DNA from: a virus
Virus record (IMG/VR): IMGVR_UViG_3300046499_000160
Span: 1-29,562 of that record
Strand: one strand, 5' to 3'
DNA length: 29,562 nucleotides
The notes under the pieces were generated by a model, which worked only from the letters and a program-made list of their open reading frames with translations, ran no database searches and was not told the origin of the DNA. Both the position numbers and the translations under genes were made by a program. Positions 16,405 to 21,707 of the stretch are shown one piece after another. How positions within the stretch are numbered: the first letter of the stretch is position 1; each line of letters begins with the position of its first letter.

Positions 16405-16468
16405 TGCTTCGCACGCCCGGCATCGAACCGGAGCCATGACCTGAGTCCACCAACTCACGCGCGAAGCA
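16405..16468 (-). ncRNA. tRNA-like element lacking an anticodon arm
   Basis: 64 bases with an 11-pair closing stem (TGCTTCGCGCG against CGTGCGAAGCA, one G-T), a D-like arm (TGAGT-TGGTGG-ACTCA) and a good T-arm (TCCGG-TTCGATG-CCGGG). Only about nine bases lie between the D and T arms, so the anticodon arm is missing. Confidence 0.55.
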
Positions 16469-16535
16469 AGATTTAGGGTTACTCGCCGCCCGCTCCGCTG
16501 GTGACTAGCCAGGGAGGTAGGGCCGGTTTCACCCA

Positions 16536-16584
16536 AGGTGCGCGGAGACTGAGGAGCCCCGGTCAAGGGGTCGTCTTTGCACCT
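16536..16584 (-). ncRNA. Hairpin element in the tRNA array
   Basis: Closed by AGGTGC/GCACCT with an inner AGAC/GTCT step and an apical CCCC-loop-GGGG stem whose loop contains TTGACC on the minus strand. It ends four bases from tRNA-Cys. It may be a spacer hairpin that guides processing. Confidence 0.35.
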
Positions 16585-16587
16585 ACG

Positions 16588-16656
16588 CTGCCAACGCGGG
16601 TCTTGAACCCGACCACTCCAGTTTGCAGCCGGAGTGCGCTCCATACGCTGAGGGCA
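16588..16656 (-). tRNA. tRNA-Cys (GCA), imperfect acceptor
   Basis: The anticodon arm is strong: ACTCCGG-CTGCAAA-CTGGAGT, with the canonical Cys loop and anticodon GCA. The T-loop TTCAAGA has a CGGG/CCCG stem. The acceptor TGCCCTC/GTTGGCA has two mismatches and the D-stem is only three pairs, so function is likely but not certain. Confidence 0.7.
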
Positions 16657-16731
16657 TTATCGCGGGAGTCGCCTACTACGACCATGGCCTGCGCCACCCG
16701 AGCGGAGTAAGGGTTTCCGCAGGATCCGCCG

Positions 16732-16802
16732 TCGACGGCGCCGGAATCGAACCAGCAGTCTTCCGGCCCTTGCCGGACGCTCTACCCTTGAGCTATTCGC
16801 CG
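16732..16802 (-). tRNA. tRNA-like gene with a 6-base anticodon loop
   Basis: D-arm AGCTCAAGGGTAGAGC and T-arm GCTGG-TTCGATT-CCGGC are canonical. The anticodon arm is TCCGG-CAAGGG-CCGGA, a 6-base loop without U33, so no anticodon can be assigned safely (AAG or AGG by position). The acceptor has five pairs at most, though ACGGCG/CGCCGT pairs perfectly if shifted. Confidence 0.5.
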
Positions 16803-16804
16803 TT

Positions 16805-16863
16805 GCGTAAGAGCCACTGTCTTCCAGTGCCCGGGGAGTGCATGCCCCGCATATGTCTCACGC
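16805..16863 (-). ncRNA. tRNA-like element
   Basis: 59 bases closed by seven pairs (GCGTGAG/CTTACGC, one G-T). Inside are GGGG-CATGCACT-CCCC and CACTG-GAAGA-CAGTG hairpins, the second with a 5-base loop. There is no TTC T-loop. It is packed three bases from its right neighbour's 3' end and two from its left neighbour's 5' end. Confidence 0.4.
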
Positions 16864-16866
16864 TCC

Positions 16867-16953
16867 GTGCCGCATCCAGGAATTGAACCAAGGACTTCCC
16901 CACACCCATGGGCCCATGGCGGGGGCGCTCTACCAGACTGAGCTAATGCGGCA
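16867..16953 (-). tRNA. tRNA-like gene (Pro-like) with an insert in the anticodon loop
   Basis: Acceptor TGCCGCA/TGCGGCA is perfect, the D-arm GCTC...GAGC is canonical and the T-loop TTCAATT is normal. Between CCCC and GGGG of the anticodon stem lie about 18 bases that contain the 14-base palindrome CCATGGGCCCATGG. Removing one of the two near-identical 8-base units (GCCATGGG, CCCATGGG) restores a 7-base loop with TGG, suggesting a tRNA-Pro ancestor. Confidence 0.55.
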
Positions 16954-17060
16954 TGCGGCCAGCCTCGCTCAACCGTCGGGAGAGGGACGGGAGCAGGCTG
17001 GCCAGTCGAGGGGGTACACGGTCCGCCACAGGGTCGCTTGACCGATTGGGGTGCGCGGTA

Positions 17061-17120
17061 TTCCCGCCTCACCCTTACTAGGTGTCGGACACACCCTCCG
17101 CGAGACGGATCACGCGGGAA
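17061..17120 (-). ncRNA. tRNA-sized structured element
   Basis: 60 bases closed by seven perfect pairs (TTCCCGC/GCGGGAA) with two inner hairpins, TCCG-TCTCG-CGGA and GGTGT-GTCCG-ACACC, both with 5-base loops. It lacks a standard T-arm. Grouped with the array by spacing and size. Confidence 0.35.
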
Positions 17121-17262
17121 AAGCAAGAGGTGCTACGTAACGGATTGGCAAAGGCTTGTCGGTACAGCGCAAGGGGTCCGCCGTGGCGGTAGTGGTGTTT
17201 CGGGGCCTGAGTTCTGTATTGCTGTTACGTACATAACCAAGTAACAGAGACCGGGGGCTCAA

Positions 17263-17333
17263 CCGTCACGCGGTCGGCATTCCCGCTGGTCAGAGCGTTG
17301 CGCATCGCGCCGTTTCACCACCTGCCGTGACGG
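17263..17333 (-). ncRNA. 71-base structured element closed by eight pairs
   Basis: The closing stem CCGTCACG/CGTGACGG is perfect and the length is exactly tRNA-like. Inner helices GCGG...CCGC, CGCT-CTGACC-AGCG and GCGC-GAT-GCGC are possible, but no canonical anticodon or T-loop is visible. It abuts the DnaA-box palindrome. Confidence 0.3.
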
Positions 17334-17334
17334 A

Positions 17335-17360
17335 GTTATCCACAGGCGCCTGTGGATAAC
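17335..17360. promoter_or_regulatory. Perfect 26-bp palindrome with two convergent DnaA boxes
   Basis: Each 13-bp arm contains TTATCCACA, which equals the E. coli consensus DnaA box and differs by one base from the usual Streptomyces box TTGTCCACA. The boxes at 17336-17344 and 17351-17359 face each other across GGCGCC. It could be a replication element or a site for host DnaA control. It would also form a 13-pair RNA hairpin. Confidence 0.7.
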
Positions 17361-17379
17361 TTTGTGGGCGCATGAGAAA

Positions 17380-17408
17380 GCCCCGGTATCCGTTGTGGTC
17401 ACCGGGGC
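17380..17408 (-). terminator. Integrase terminator
   Basis: On the minus strand GCCCCGGT pairs with ACCGGGGC around a 13-base loop, followed by TTTCTC. It lies 30 bases after the integrase stop. Confidence 0.8.
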
Positions 17409-17411
17409 CTT

Positions 17412-17430
17412 GGTTAGGTTCACCTAAGTG
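17412..17430. promoter_or_regulatory. Inverted repeat resembling an iron box
   Basis: TTAGGT-TC-ACCTAA (17414-17427) resembles the DtxR/IdeR/DmdR iron box; by eye about 16 of 19 positions agree with a TTAGGTTAGGCTCACCTAA form. It lies between the integrase stop and its terminator, where no promoter is expected, so it may be coincidence or a host-derived fragment. Confidence 0.3.
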
Positions 17431-17437
17431 GTGCGGG

Positions 17438-18838
17438 TCACATGTCCTCAAGGTATTCAGTCAGCGCGTAGTCCTCCCCGCCGCTGGCCCAACTGATCTC
17501 CAGCCGCTCCGCGTGCGCCTTGGTCGACACCACGACTGTCAGGCCTAGGTCCCCCAGTAGGCCCGTACGTACCCCCGGGTCGCTGTCCCACGCCTCCCCC
17601 AGCGTCCTGCCGGTCGGCTCCAGCACTTCCCGTACGTCAGGGTCATGCGCGGCCTTTAGAGCGGCGTACGCGGCCTCCAGCTCGGCCGCTTTCTCGTTGA
17701 GCGTGGCCAGCATGAGCGGACCGGCCGAAGCCATCTGTGTCGCGATGCGGTCCGCTTTCTCCTGTGCTTCCGCCATTGCCTCGCTCATGTCGTTGCCACC
17801 CTCCAGCCGCACGACGTATTCATCGACCAACCCGAAACGCTTCCTGAATTCAGCCTCGACCGCGCGGTCTACGTGCTCGGCAGTGATGGATACGTGGCCG
17901 GTCTTGCACCGGTAGCGGGCTACGCCATTGCGGAGCTTTCCGCCGTTCACTCGCCCGTCACAGACGGCGCAGAAAGCCAGGCCAGCGCACAGAGGGGCAG
18001 CCTTGCGCGGCGCACGGTCCTTGCCGGTCGCCAGCGCGTTCAGCCGCTCGCGTACGGCCTTGGCTTCCGCCGCTGTGATGATGGGCTCCGCGAAATGGAC
18101 CGGCGTAATCCCGTCCTCCGCCACGATCAATTGGCCTTTGTGCTCGCGCTGTCCCCGGAGATTGGGGGACTTGAGCATGCGTCGCCACTGTCGCTCACCA
18201 ATTCCGAGCATGCGCGATGTGCTGGCTACCGTGCCGTCGTCATCGTTGATGAGTGAGCGTACGGCGGCGCGAACTTGCTCTGCCTGCTCCTCATCAATGG
18301 CGAGATACGCCGCTCCGTCTCGCCGCTCAATTCGGTATCCGAATGGAGCATTGCCGGATATCCAGCGTCCTTGTGTGCGTCGGGTGGCGTGACCGTCGAG
18401 AATTCGGCCTTTAATCATTTCGCGTTCCCATTCGGCCAGTGCGGCGAGAACAACCGCGACCATGCGCCCGGTGGGAGTCGTCGTGTTCACGACATTGTCT
18501 GTGGTGGCCAAGCGCACATTGTGAGCCTCGCCCCACCCGACCAGCCGGAGGAATTCGCTCACGCTGCGGGCGTACCGGTCGAGTTTCCACGCAATGATCA
18601 CGTTGGGCCGGTCGCGCATTAGCTGACGCATCCGCTGTCGGTCCTCCAGCGCCTTAGCGCCGGATACTCCGGAATCGACGTACTCTGTTATGTCGGCGTC
18701 GGCAAAACCGTTGGCCTTGAGCCAGGTAAGCGCTGCGGCGCGCTGGGTGTCGACGGAGGCCGATTCGGCGGTCTCGCGGCTGAGTCGGATGTAGATCGCT
18801 ACTTGGGTGCGTCCGGTGGTGCCGGTGGAGGTTCTCAT
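17438..18838 (-). CDS. int: Large serine integrase
   Basis: 466 aa from the ATG at 18838. Site-specific recombinase joining attP to a host attB. The resolvase domain has the nucleophile Ser20 in AIYIRLSRE, followed by DSGVSGAK, WKLDRYARSV and AALAEWEREMIKGR. Then come the recombinase domain (APFGYRIERRDG), a zinc ribbon (CAVCDGRVNGG ... YRCKTG) and a coiled-coil insert (LNEKAAELEAAYAALKAAH), the order seen in phiC31/Bxb1-type integrases. The chosen ATG lies inside the attP arm and has GAGGA only one or two bases away, so initiation is uncertain; a GTG at 18910 in the same frame reads through attP and would add 24 residues. The product ends in LEDM, and the same codons occur at the start (SLEDM). 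Confidence 0.93.
   Translation of the reverse strand: MRTSTGTTGRTQVAIYIRLSRETAESASVDTQRAAALTWLKANGFADADITEYVDSGVSGAKALEDRQRMRQLMRDRPNVIIAWKLDRYARSVSEFLRLVGWGEAHNVRLATTDNVVNTTTPTGRMVAVVLAALAEWEREMIKGRILDGHATRRTQGRWISGNAPFGYRIERRDGAAYLAIDEEQAEQVRAAVRSLINDDDGTVASTSRMLGIGERQWRRMLKSPNLRGQREHKGQLIVAEDGITPVHFAEPIITAAEAKAVRERLNALATGKDRAPRKAAPLCAGLAFCAVCDGRVNGGKLRNGVARYRCKTGHVSITAEHVDRAVEAEFRKRFGLVDEYVVRLEGGNDMSEAMAEAQEKADRIATQMASAGPLMLATLNEKAAELEAAYAALKAAHDPDVREVLEPTGRTLGEAWDSDPGVRTGLLGDLGLTVVVSTKAHAERLEISWASGGEDYALTEYLEDM
17441..17453. repeat. Copy of the attP arm at the integrase 3' end
   Basis: CATGTCCTCAAGG is identical to 18836-18848, the left arm of attP, in the same orientation. It encodes the last residues of integrase, so the gene is bracketed by a 13-bp direct repeat. 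Confidence 0.8.
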
Positions 18839-18889
18839 GTCCTCAAGGCTAGCCGCGTTCCCAGGAACGTGTCCACTCTTGAGGACATG
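18836..18889. other. attP: attP site
   Basis: Outer arms CATGTCCTCAAG (18836-18847) and CTTGAGGACATG (18878-18889) are perfect inverted repeats. An inner repeat CGTTCC (18856-18861) and GGAACG (18864-18869) shares the same centre at 18862.5, leaving the non-palindromic dinucleotide CA at 18862-18863 as the predicted crossover. Size (about 54 bp), symmetry and position match serine integrase attP sites. It includes the integrase ATG at 18836-18838. Confidence 0.85.
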
Positions 18890-18894
18890 CACCC

Positions 18895-19098
18895 CTAGCG
18901 GCCGTTCCACCCGTCCGGCGCCGGTACGAACTCACTGCGCCATGCGACGCGGCACCGGTACATCCATGACTCCGCGCCCGCTTGCGCTGTCCACTCCAGC
19001 GCCTCGCCTGCCAGCGTGCAGAACGCTCGCATGTGTCGGTCGAGGATGCCCCAACTACCCGTGCTCGGGACCCTGGTTACTGCGTATCTAGTGATCAT
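18895..19098 (-). CDS. 67-aa protein upstream of attP, unknown
   Basis: Starts at the ATG at 19098 and stops six bases before attP. It has four aromatic Trp residues, two Cys and a basic N-terminus (MITRYAVTRVPSTGSWG). No family recognised. By position it could be a recombination directionality factor or integrase regulator, because such factors are diverse small proteins, but nothing in the sequence proves this. A possible -10 TATGCT (19105-19110) with TTGGCC 15 bases upstream would start RNA at or near the ATG, so the message may be leaderless; a GAGGGAG 13 bases upstream is an alternative ribosome site. Confidence 0.65.
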   Translation of the reverse strand: MITRYAVTRVPSTGSWGILDRHMRAFCTLAGEALEWTAQAGAESWMYRCRVAWRSEFVPAPDGWNGR

Positions 19099-19147
19099 GG
19101 CGGCAGCATAGCTCCCTCGCCCACCGGCCAAGGCAGGGACCAGCAGA

Positions 19148-19181
19148 AAGCCCCGACAGGCGAGGATGCCGATCGGGGCTT
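19148..19181 (-). terminator. Terminator of the early operon (second of a tandem pair)
   Basis: AAGCCCCGA pairs with TCGGGGCTT around 16 bases and is followed on the minus strand by TTTCTG. It closes the right-hand early region before the integration genes. Confidence 0.8.
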
Positions 19182-19192
19182 ACGGTGGCGTG

Positions 19193-19229
19193 GCGGGTCC
19201 CGGGATGCTATGGACTTCCCGGGACCCGC
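19193..19229 (-). terminator. Strong hairpin, first of the tandem terminators
   Basis: Thirteen perfect pairs (GCGGGTCCCGGGA against TCCCGGGACCCGC) around an 11-base loop, 16 bases after the last early stop. There is no U-run, as is common for actinobacterial terminators. Confidence 0.65.
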
Positions 19230-19245
19230 TTGCCATGTGGAGCGC

Positions 19246-19458
19246 TCAGCTCGCCGCTAGGGGCTTGCCGATCCGGGCCAGCCGGTAGGCGCCGTACAGG
19301 GCTGCGCCGGTTTCGCAACCCTTGCCAGGGCTCTCAGCGCCGATGCAGATGGGGCACGGTTCCCCCGTCCCTTCCTTGGGGGTCACGTGACGCGTGTACG
19401 CCACCCACGTTGCCAGGTAGCCCGTGCTGGGCACCGTTGGCCCCGTTCCGGCACTCAT
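19246..19458 (-). CDS. Small CxxC protein, unknown
   Basis: 70 aa. The ATG at 19458 overlaps the TGA of the gene before it (ATGA). It contains CPICIGAESPGKGCETG, a half zinc-ribbon pattern, followed by a helix (ALYGAYRLARIG). I infer a zinc-binding or DNA/RNA-binding small protein; function unknown. It is the last gene of the early operon before the tandem terminators. Confidence 0.75.
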   Translation of the reverse strand: MSAGTGPTVPSTGYLATWVAYTRHVTPKEGTGEPCPICIGAESPGKGCETGAALYGAYRLARIGKPLAAS

Positions 19459-19685
19459 GCCGCCACCCGCTTGCCGAGTAGCGAGGCGCAATACCCGCAC
19501 CCCTTGAGTACGCCGGAATTCGACGCGGACTCATAGGAAGCGATCACTACGAGGGTTTCAGCCGGTCCACTGCACAGAATGCAGCGAGCCCACGATTCCG
19601 GGGAAACGATCTTCGCTTGCCCGTCACCCGTAGGCTCAAGGTCAAGCGACATTCGCAGCGCGCGAGCGCTGTCCGCTTGGGTCAT
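19455..19685 (-). CDS. Small zinc-ribbon-like protein, unknown
   Basis: 76 aa, ATG at 19685 with AGGAC nine bases upstream. Two Cys pairs, CILC and CGYC, are separated by about 28 residues, as in a zinc ribbon, and the N-terminus is acidic. It forms a coupled pair with the next Cys protein downstream; the two may act together. No named family. Confidence 0.75.
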   Translation of the reverse strand: MTQADSARALRMSLDLEPTGDGQAKIVSPESWARCILCSGPAETLVVIASYESASNSGVLKGCGYCASLLGKRVAA

Positions 19686-19743
19686 TTTCGGTTGTCCTAA
19701 CTGGACGTCAGGTCCGGTCCGTTACCGGACTAGTTGAATCAGG

Positions 19744-19962
19744 CTACTCCCCCAACACGTAGGTTGTACGCCCTACGACCACGGTTGATGCACCGTTCCT
19801 GATCTCTTGGGCGGCGCGTTCGAATTCCTCGGCGCGTTCCTTGTTCTCCCGTGCTACGCGCTCCCACATTGCGGCCCTGCCTTCCAGCTTGGCCAGCAGC
19901 TCCGCCGTGTCGCTGAAATTCTTGATCTTGGGCGGGCTGATTACGTCCATCTCGTCATCCAT
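19744..19962 (-). CDS. Small coiled-coil protein, unknown
   Basis: 72 aa. Residues ~17-55 are one charged heptad-like helix (TAELLAKLEGRAAMWERVARE and onward to AQEIRN), followed by a short beta end (STVVVGRTTYVLG). Its ribosome site is weak. It could dimerise or bind another protein. No family recognised. Confidence 0.7.
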   Translation of the reverse strand: MDDEMDVISPPKIKNFSDTAELLAKLEGRAAMWERVARENKERAEEFERAAQEIRNGASTVVVGRTTYVLGE

Positions 19963-19972
19963 GCAGGTGAGC

Positions 19973-20245
19973 CTATCGGTCCGCCCATATCCGGACGGTG
20001 ATGCCGGACGCTGCGCCCGTCCAAGAGCCTCCGGGGTGTGCCGTCGCGTTGGCGCCGTCCGTGCCCATGGCGTCCCTCAGCGGCCCCCAGAAGCGCCCGA
20101 GAACCTCCGCGAGCACCTCCGGGCCGTCGGGGGCGTAGCAGCGCGTCAGTGCCTCCGTGAGAGCCCGCGTGACTGCCTCGACGTCGGCAGCCTCTCCCCC
20201 ACCCAGTTCGCACCCATGGATGCGCCATTGGTAGTGGATGGTCAT
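19973..20245 (-). CDS. 90-aa protein, unknown
   Basis: The ATG at 20245 overlaps the previous TGA (ATGA). N-terminal MTIHYQWRIHGCELGGGEA, then a helix (VEAVTRALTEALTRCYA), then a Gly-rich beta end (GSWTGAASGITVRIW). No motif that names a function. Coupled to the 168-aa gene upstream, so probably a partner of it. An overlapping frame (20252-19941) is rejected. Confidence 0.65.
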   Translation of the reverse strand: MTIHYQWRIHGCELGGGEAADVEAVTRALTEALTRCYAPDGPEVLAEVLGRFWGPLRDAMGTDGANATAHPGGSWTGAASGITVRIWADR

Positions 20246-20748
20246 GATGCAAACCTCCCGCCGTCGAGGCCGTACAGATCGGGCAAGGACCCCTCGTGCG
20301 GGACGTCCTCCTTATGGCGCACGTGTGGGCCCTGGTCCGGTGGCGCCATGTCGTCGGTGATCGGCTCCAGTCGGAGTGTGCTCACGTCCGTGGCGCCGGT
20401 GTCGACCAGCCGGTGATCATCGTGTTCCTCGTAGCGCGGGATCGCGAGTTGGGCACCAAGGCTCAGGGTGTGCCACGCCGGGACGTGGACCCAGGGTTCG
20501 CCCCATGGCTGCCCGCCGATCCACTGCCACTCAGCGAGCCAGCGGCCGGAGAACCTCCCTCGCGCTGTGACCCGCACGTGCGCGCCGCTGGTCATCCGGC
20601 TGGCCCATACGCCGTAGACGCGCAGCACCTTCAGCAGCTCCGGCCGGTTGTAGATGAACTCTTCAGCGGGACGCCGTGAGTACGCCGACCAGTGCCAATT
20701 GGCTTGCGCGCTCCGCACCTCAATATGGATGTCGACTGTAGGGACCAT
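20242..20748 (-). CDS. 168-aa protein, unknown
   Basis: I chose the ATG at 20748 (VPTVDIHIEVRSAQANWHW follows it); an upstream GTG at 20808 lacks a ribosome site and would lie within an operator-like region. The protein is rich in Trp and His with beta strands (AHVRVTARGRFSGRWLAEWQW). It starts a unit with the 90- and 72-aa genes, below a leader full of inverted repeats. No family recognised. Confidence 0.65.
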   Translation of the reverse strand: MVPTVDIHIEVRSAQANWHWSAYSRRPAEEFIYNRPELLKVLRVYGVWASRMTSGAHVRVTARGRFSGRWLAEWQWIGGQPWGEPWVHVPAWHTLSLGAQLAIPRYEEHDDHRLVDTGATDVSTLRLEPITDDMAPPDQGPHVRHKEDVPHEGSLPDLYGLDGGRFAS

Positions 20749-20976
20749 GTCATGCGGAGCCTGTCTCTCAGTGCCTATGGAGCACTCAAGTGGAGTTCGA
20801 GGTTCCACGTTAAGACTTCGTTAAGGTGCCGCGCGCACACATATTCCTCACTATGTGAAGCAGCCGTGAAACGGCCAGGTCAGAGCAGGTGTGGCCATGA
20901 TTGTCAAATCTTCACCAAGTCGTTTGCTACAGACAACGTTCGGCAATACCGAACGGTAACTTACCACCCAGACAAA
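20749..20976 (-). promoter_or_regulatory. Leader/promoter region with clustered repeats
   Basis: Holds CGTTCGG-CAATA-CCGAACG (20937-20955), CACATA...TATGTG (20838-20857), and a direct repeat CGTTAAG at 20808 and 20819 (11-bp period). A consensus -35 TTGACA lies on the minus strand at 20907-20902, but 17 bases on there is only TCTGAC. It follows a terminator, so a promoter for the 20748-19246 operon is expected. Confidence 0.5.
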
Positions 20977-21006
20977 AGGGGCTCACACCCGTAGACGTGA
21001 GCCCCT
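20977..21006 (-). terminator. Intrinsic terminator after the 191-aa gene
   Basis: AGGGGCTCAC pairs with GTGAGCCCCT (ten pairs, 10-base loop) and is followed by TTTTGTC on the minus strand. Palindrome site 6 lies four bases upstream of the stem. Confidence 0.9.
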
Positions 21007-21010
21007 CAGT

Positions 21011-21024
21011 GGGTAAATTTACCC
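21011..21024. promoter_or_regulatory. Palindrome site 6 (exact)
   Basis: Perfect GGGTAAATTTACCC between the stop at 21041 and the terminator stem at 21006. Confidence 0.92.
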
Positions 21025-21040
21025 GCTAGCCGCCGACTGC

Positions 21041-21616
21041 CTAGTAGACCAGCGTCGCACCCTTGTACCGCGCCGCGATCTCCCGCCATATCTGCCGGGT
21101 GGTGGCGCCGTGGTGGCGGTGCACCGGGTAGTCAGCGTGAAGGCGCGTCCGCTCCGTTTTCTCGTAAAACTTTCCGTTGAGCTTGAACACCTCGCCGACG
21201 GCGATATCCCCGACGCGGGCTCCGAGCCTCTCGTCCCGCAGTCGCTCATACGCGGCCTCTGCCTCTTTGCCAGCCTGCGTGCGGAGCCACCCAGCCCCGC
21301 CGCACTGGAAGCACCACCCACCGCCGACCTTGCCCCACGCGGGATTCCGGCGCTCCCCCTCGCACCGGTAGCAGGTGACCGACTCGAACCGGATCGAACG
21401 GGGCTGCGGAGCCTCCGGCGTCTCAACCTCCGTCAGGCGGCCAAGGCTTTCGCGGTAGAGGTTCCCCTCGGCATCCTGGATCACGTACTCAAGGACGTAG
21501 TGCGTCGAGGTGATCATGCGGGGCTCGAAGCCAACCACGGTGCCGGTAACCAGTCGGTAAGTGTGAGTCTTGGTGGACCCGGTGTGCGCGGTGACCGTGC
21601 TGCCCTTGGTGATCAT
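21041..21616 (-). CDS. 191-aa protein with a DnaJ-like zinc motif, unknown
   Basis: ATG at 21616 with GAAGGG six bases upstream. The N-terminal ~80 residues look like a small beta-barrel (YRLVTGTVVGFEPRMI, YVLEYVIQDAEGNLY). Residues ~80-110 hold CYRCEGERRNP...WCFQCGGAGW, a CxxC...CxxCxGxG pattern like the DnaJ zinc domain. The C-terminus has HRHHG and IWREIAARYKG. It is its own unit with a site and terminator on each side. The zinc motif suggests protein or nucleic acid binding; the role is unknown. Confidence 0.78.
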   Translation of the reverse strand: MITKGSTVTAHTGSTKTHTYRLVTGTVVGFEPRMITSTHYVLEYVIQDAEGNLYRESLGRLTEVETPEAPQPRSIRFESVTCYRCEGERRNPAWGKVGGGWCFQCGGAGWLRTQAGKEAEAAYERLRDERLGARVGDIAVGEVFKLNGKFYEKTERTRLHADYPVHRHHGATTRQIWREIAARYKGATLVY

Positions 21617-21658
21617 GCTCAACCCTTCAACGTCTCGACCTTACGTAGGACAACCTAA

Positions 21659-21687
21659 AGGGGCCTGCGCACTCGACGCAAGCCCCT
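21659..21687 (-). terminator. Intrinsic terminator after the 236-aa gene
   Basis: AGGGGC and TGCG pair with CGCA and GCCCCT (one opposed mismatch), followed by TTTAGG on the minus strand. Palindrome site 7 is five bases upstream. Confidence 0.85.
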
Positions 21688-21691
21688 CAGT

Positions 21692-21705
21692 GGGTAAATT
21701 TACCC
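21692..21705. promoter_or_regulatory. Palindrome site 7 (exact)
   Basis: Perfect copy three bases after the TGA of the 236-aa gene and just before its terminator. Confidence 0.92.
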
Positions 21706-21707
21706 GG

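Larger units (their letters stand above)
16954..17379 (-). other. Non-coding stretch between the tRNA array and the integrase terminator
   Basis: No convincing gene. It holds a hairpin closed by nine pairs (GGCCAGCCT/AGGCTGGCC, 16957-17003), two compact closed elements (17061-17120 and 17263-17333), an inverted repeat CTGTTAC...GTAACAG (17222-17247), and the DnaA-box palindrome (17335-17360). A promoter for the tRNA array should lie here; the only suggestion is TTGAGC near 17260 followed 18 bases later by GGTTAT, which is weak. Confidence 0.5.

Noticed and set aside
16867-16953. Intron in the Pro-like tRNA
   Set aside because: The insert is only about 8-11 bases and is a near-tandem duplication, far too short for a group I intron.
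18837-18888. The repeat at 18837-18888 as an intrinsic terminator hairpin for the 67-aa gene
   Set aside because: The arms are 30 bases apart with a second, centred inner repeat and no U-run. The symmetry and place fit a serine integrase attP much better.
17438-18910. Prophage boundary at the integrase
   Set aside because: Both attP arms are intact and phage genes continue on both sides, so there is no host junction.
19246-19685. The two coupled Cys-pair genes as a toxin-antitoxin pair
   Set aside because: Coupling and small size fit, but neither has a toxin fold or antitoxin motif; zinc-ribbon features are equally well explained by other roles.
19941-20252. Alternative minus-strand frame overlapping the 90-aa gene
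   Set aside because: The frame starting at 20245 has the coupled ATGA start and ends cleanly before the next gene; the alternative is His/Arg-rich and overlaps the next start.
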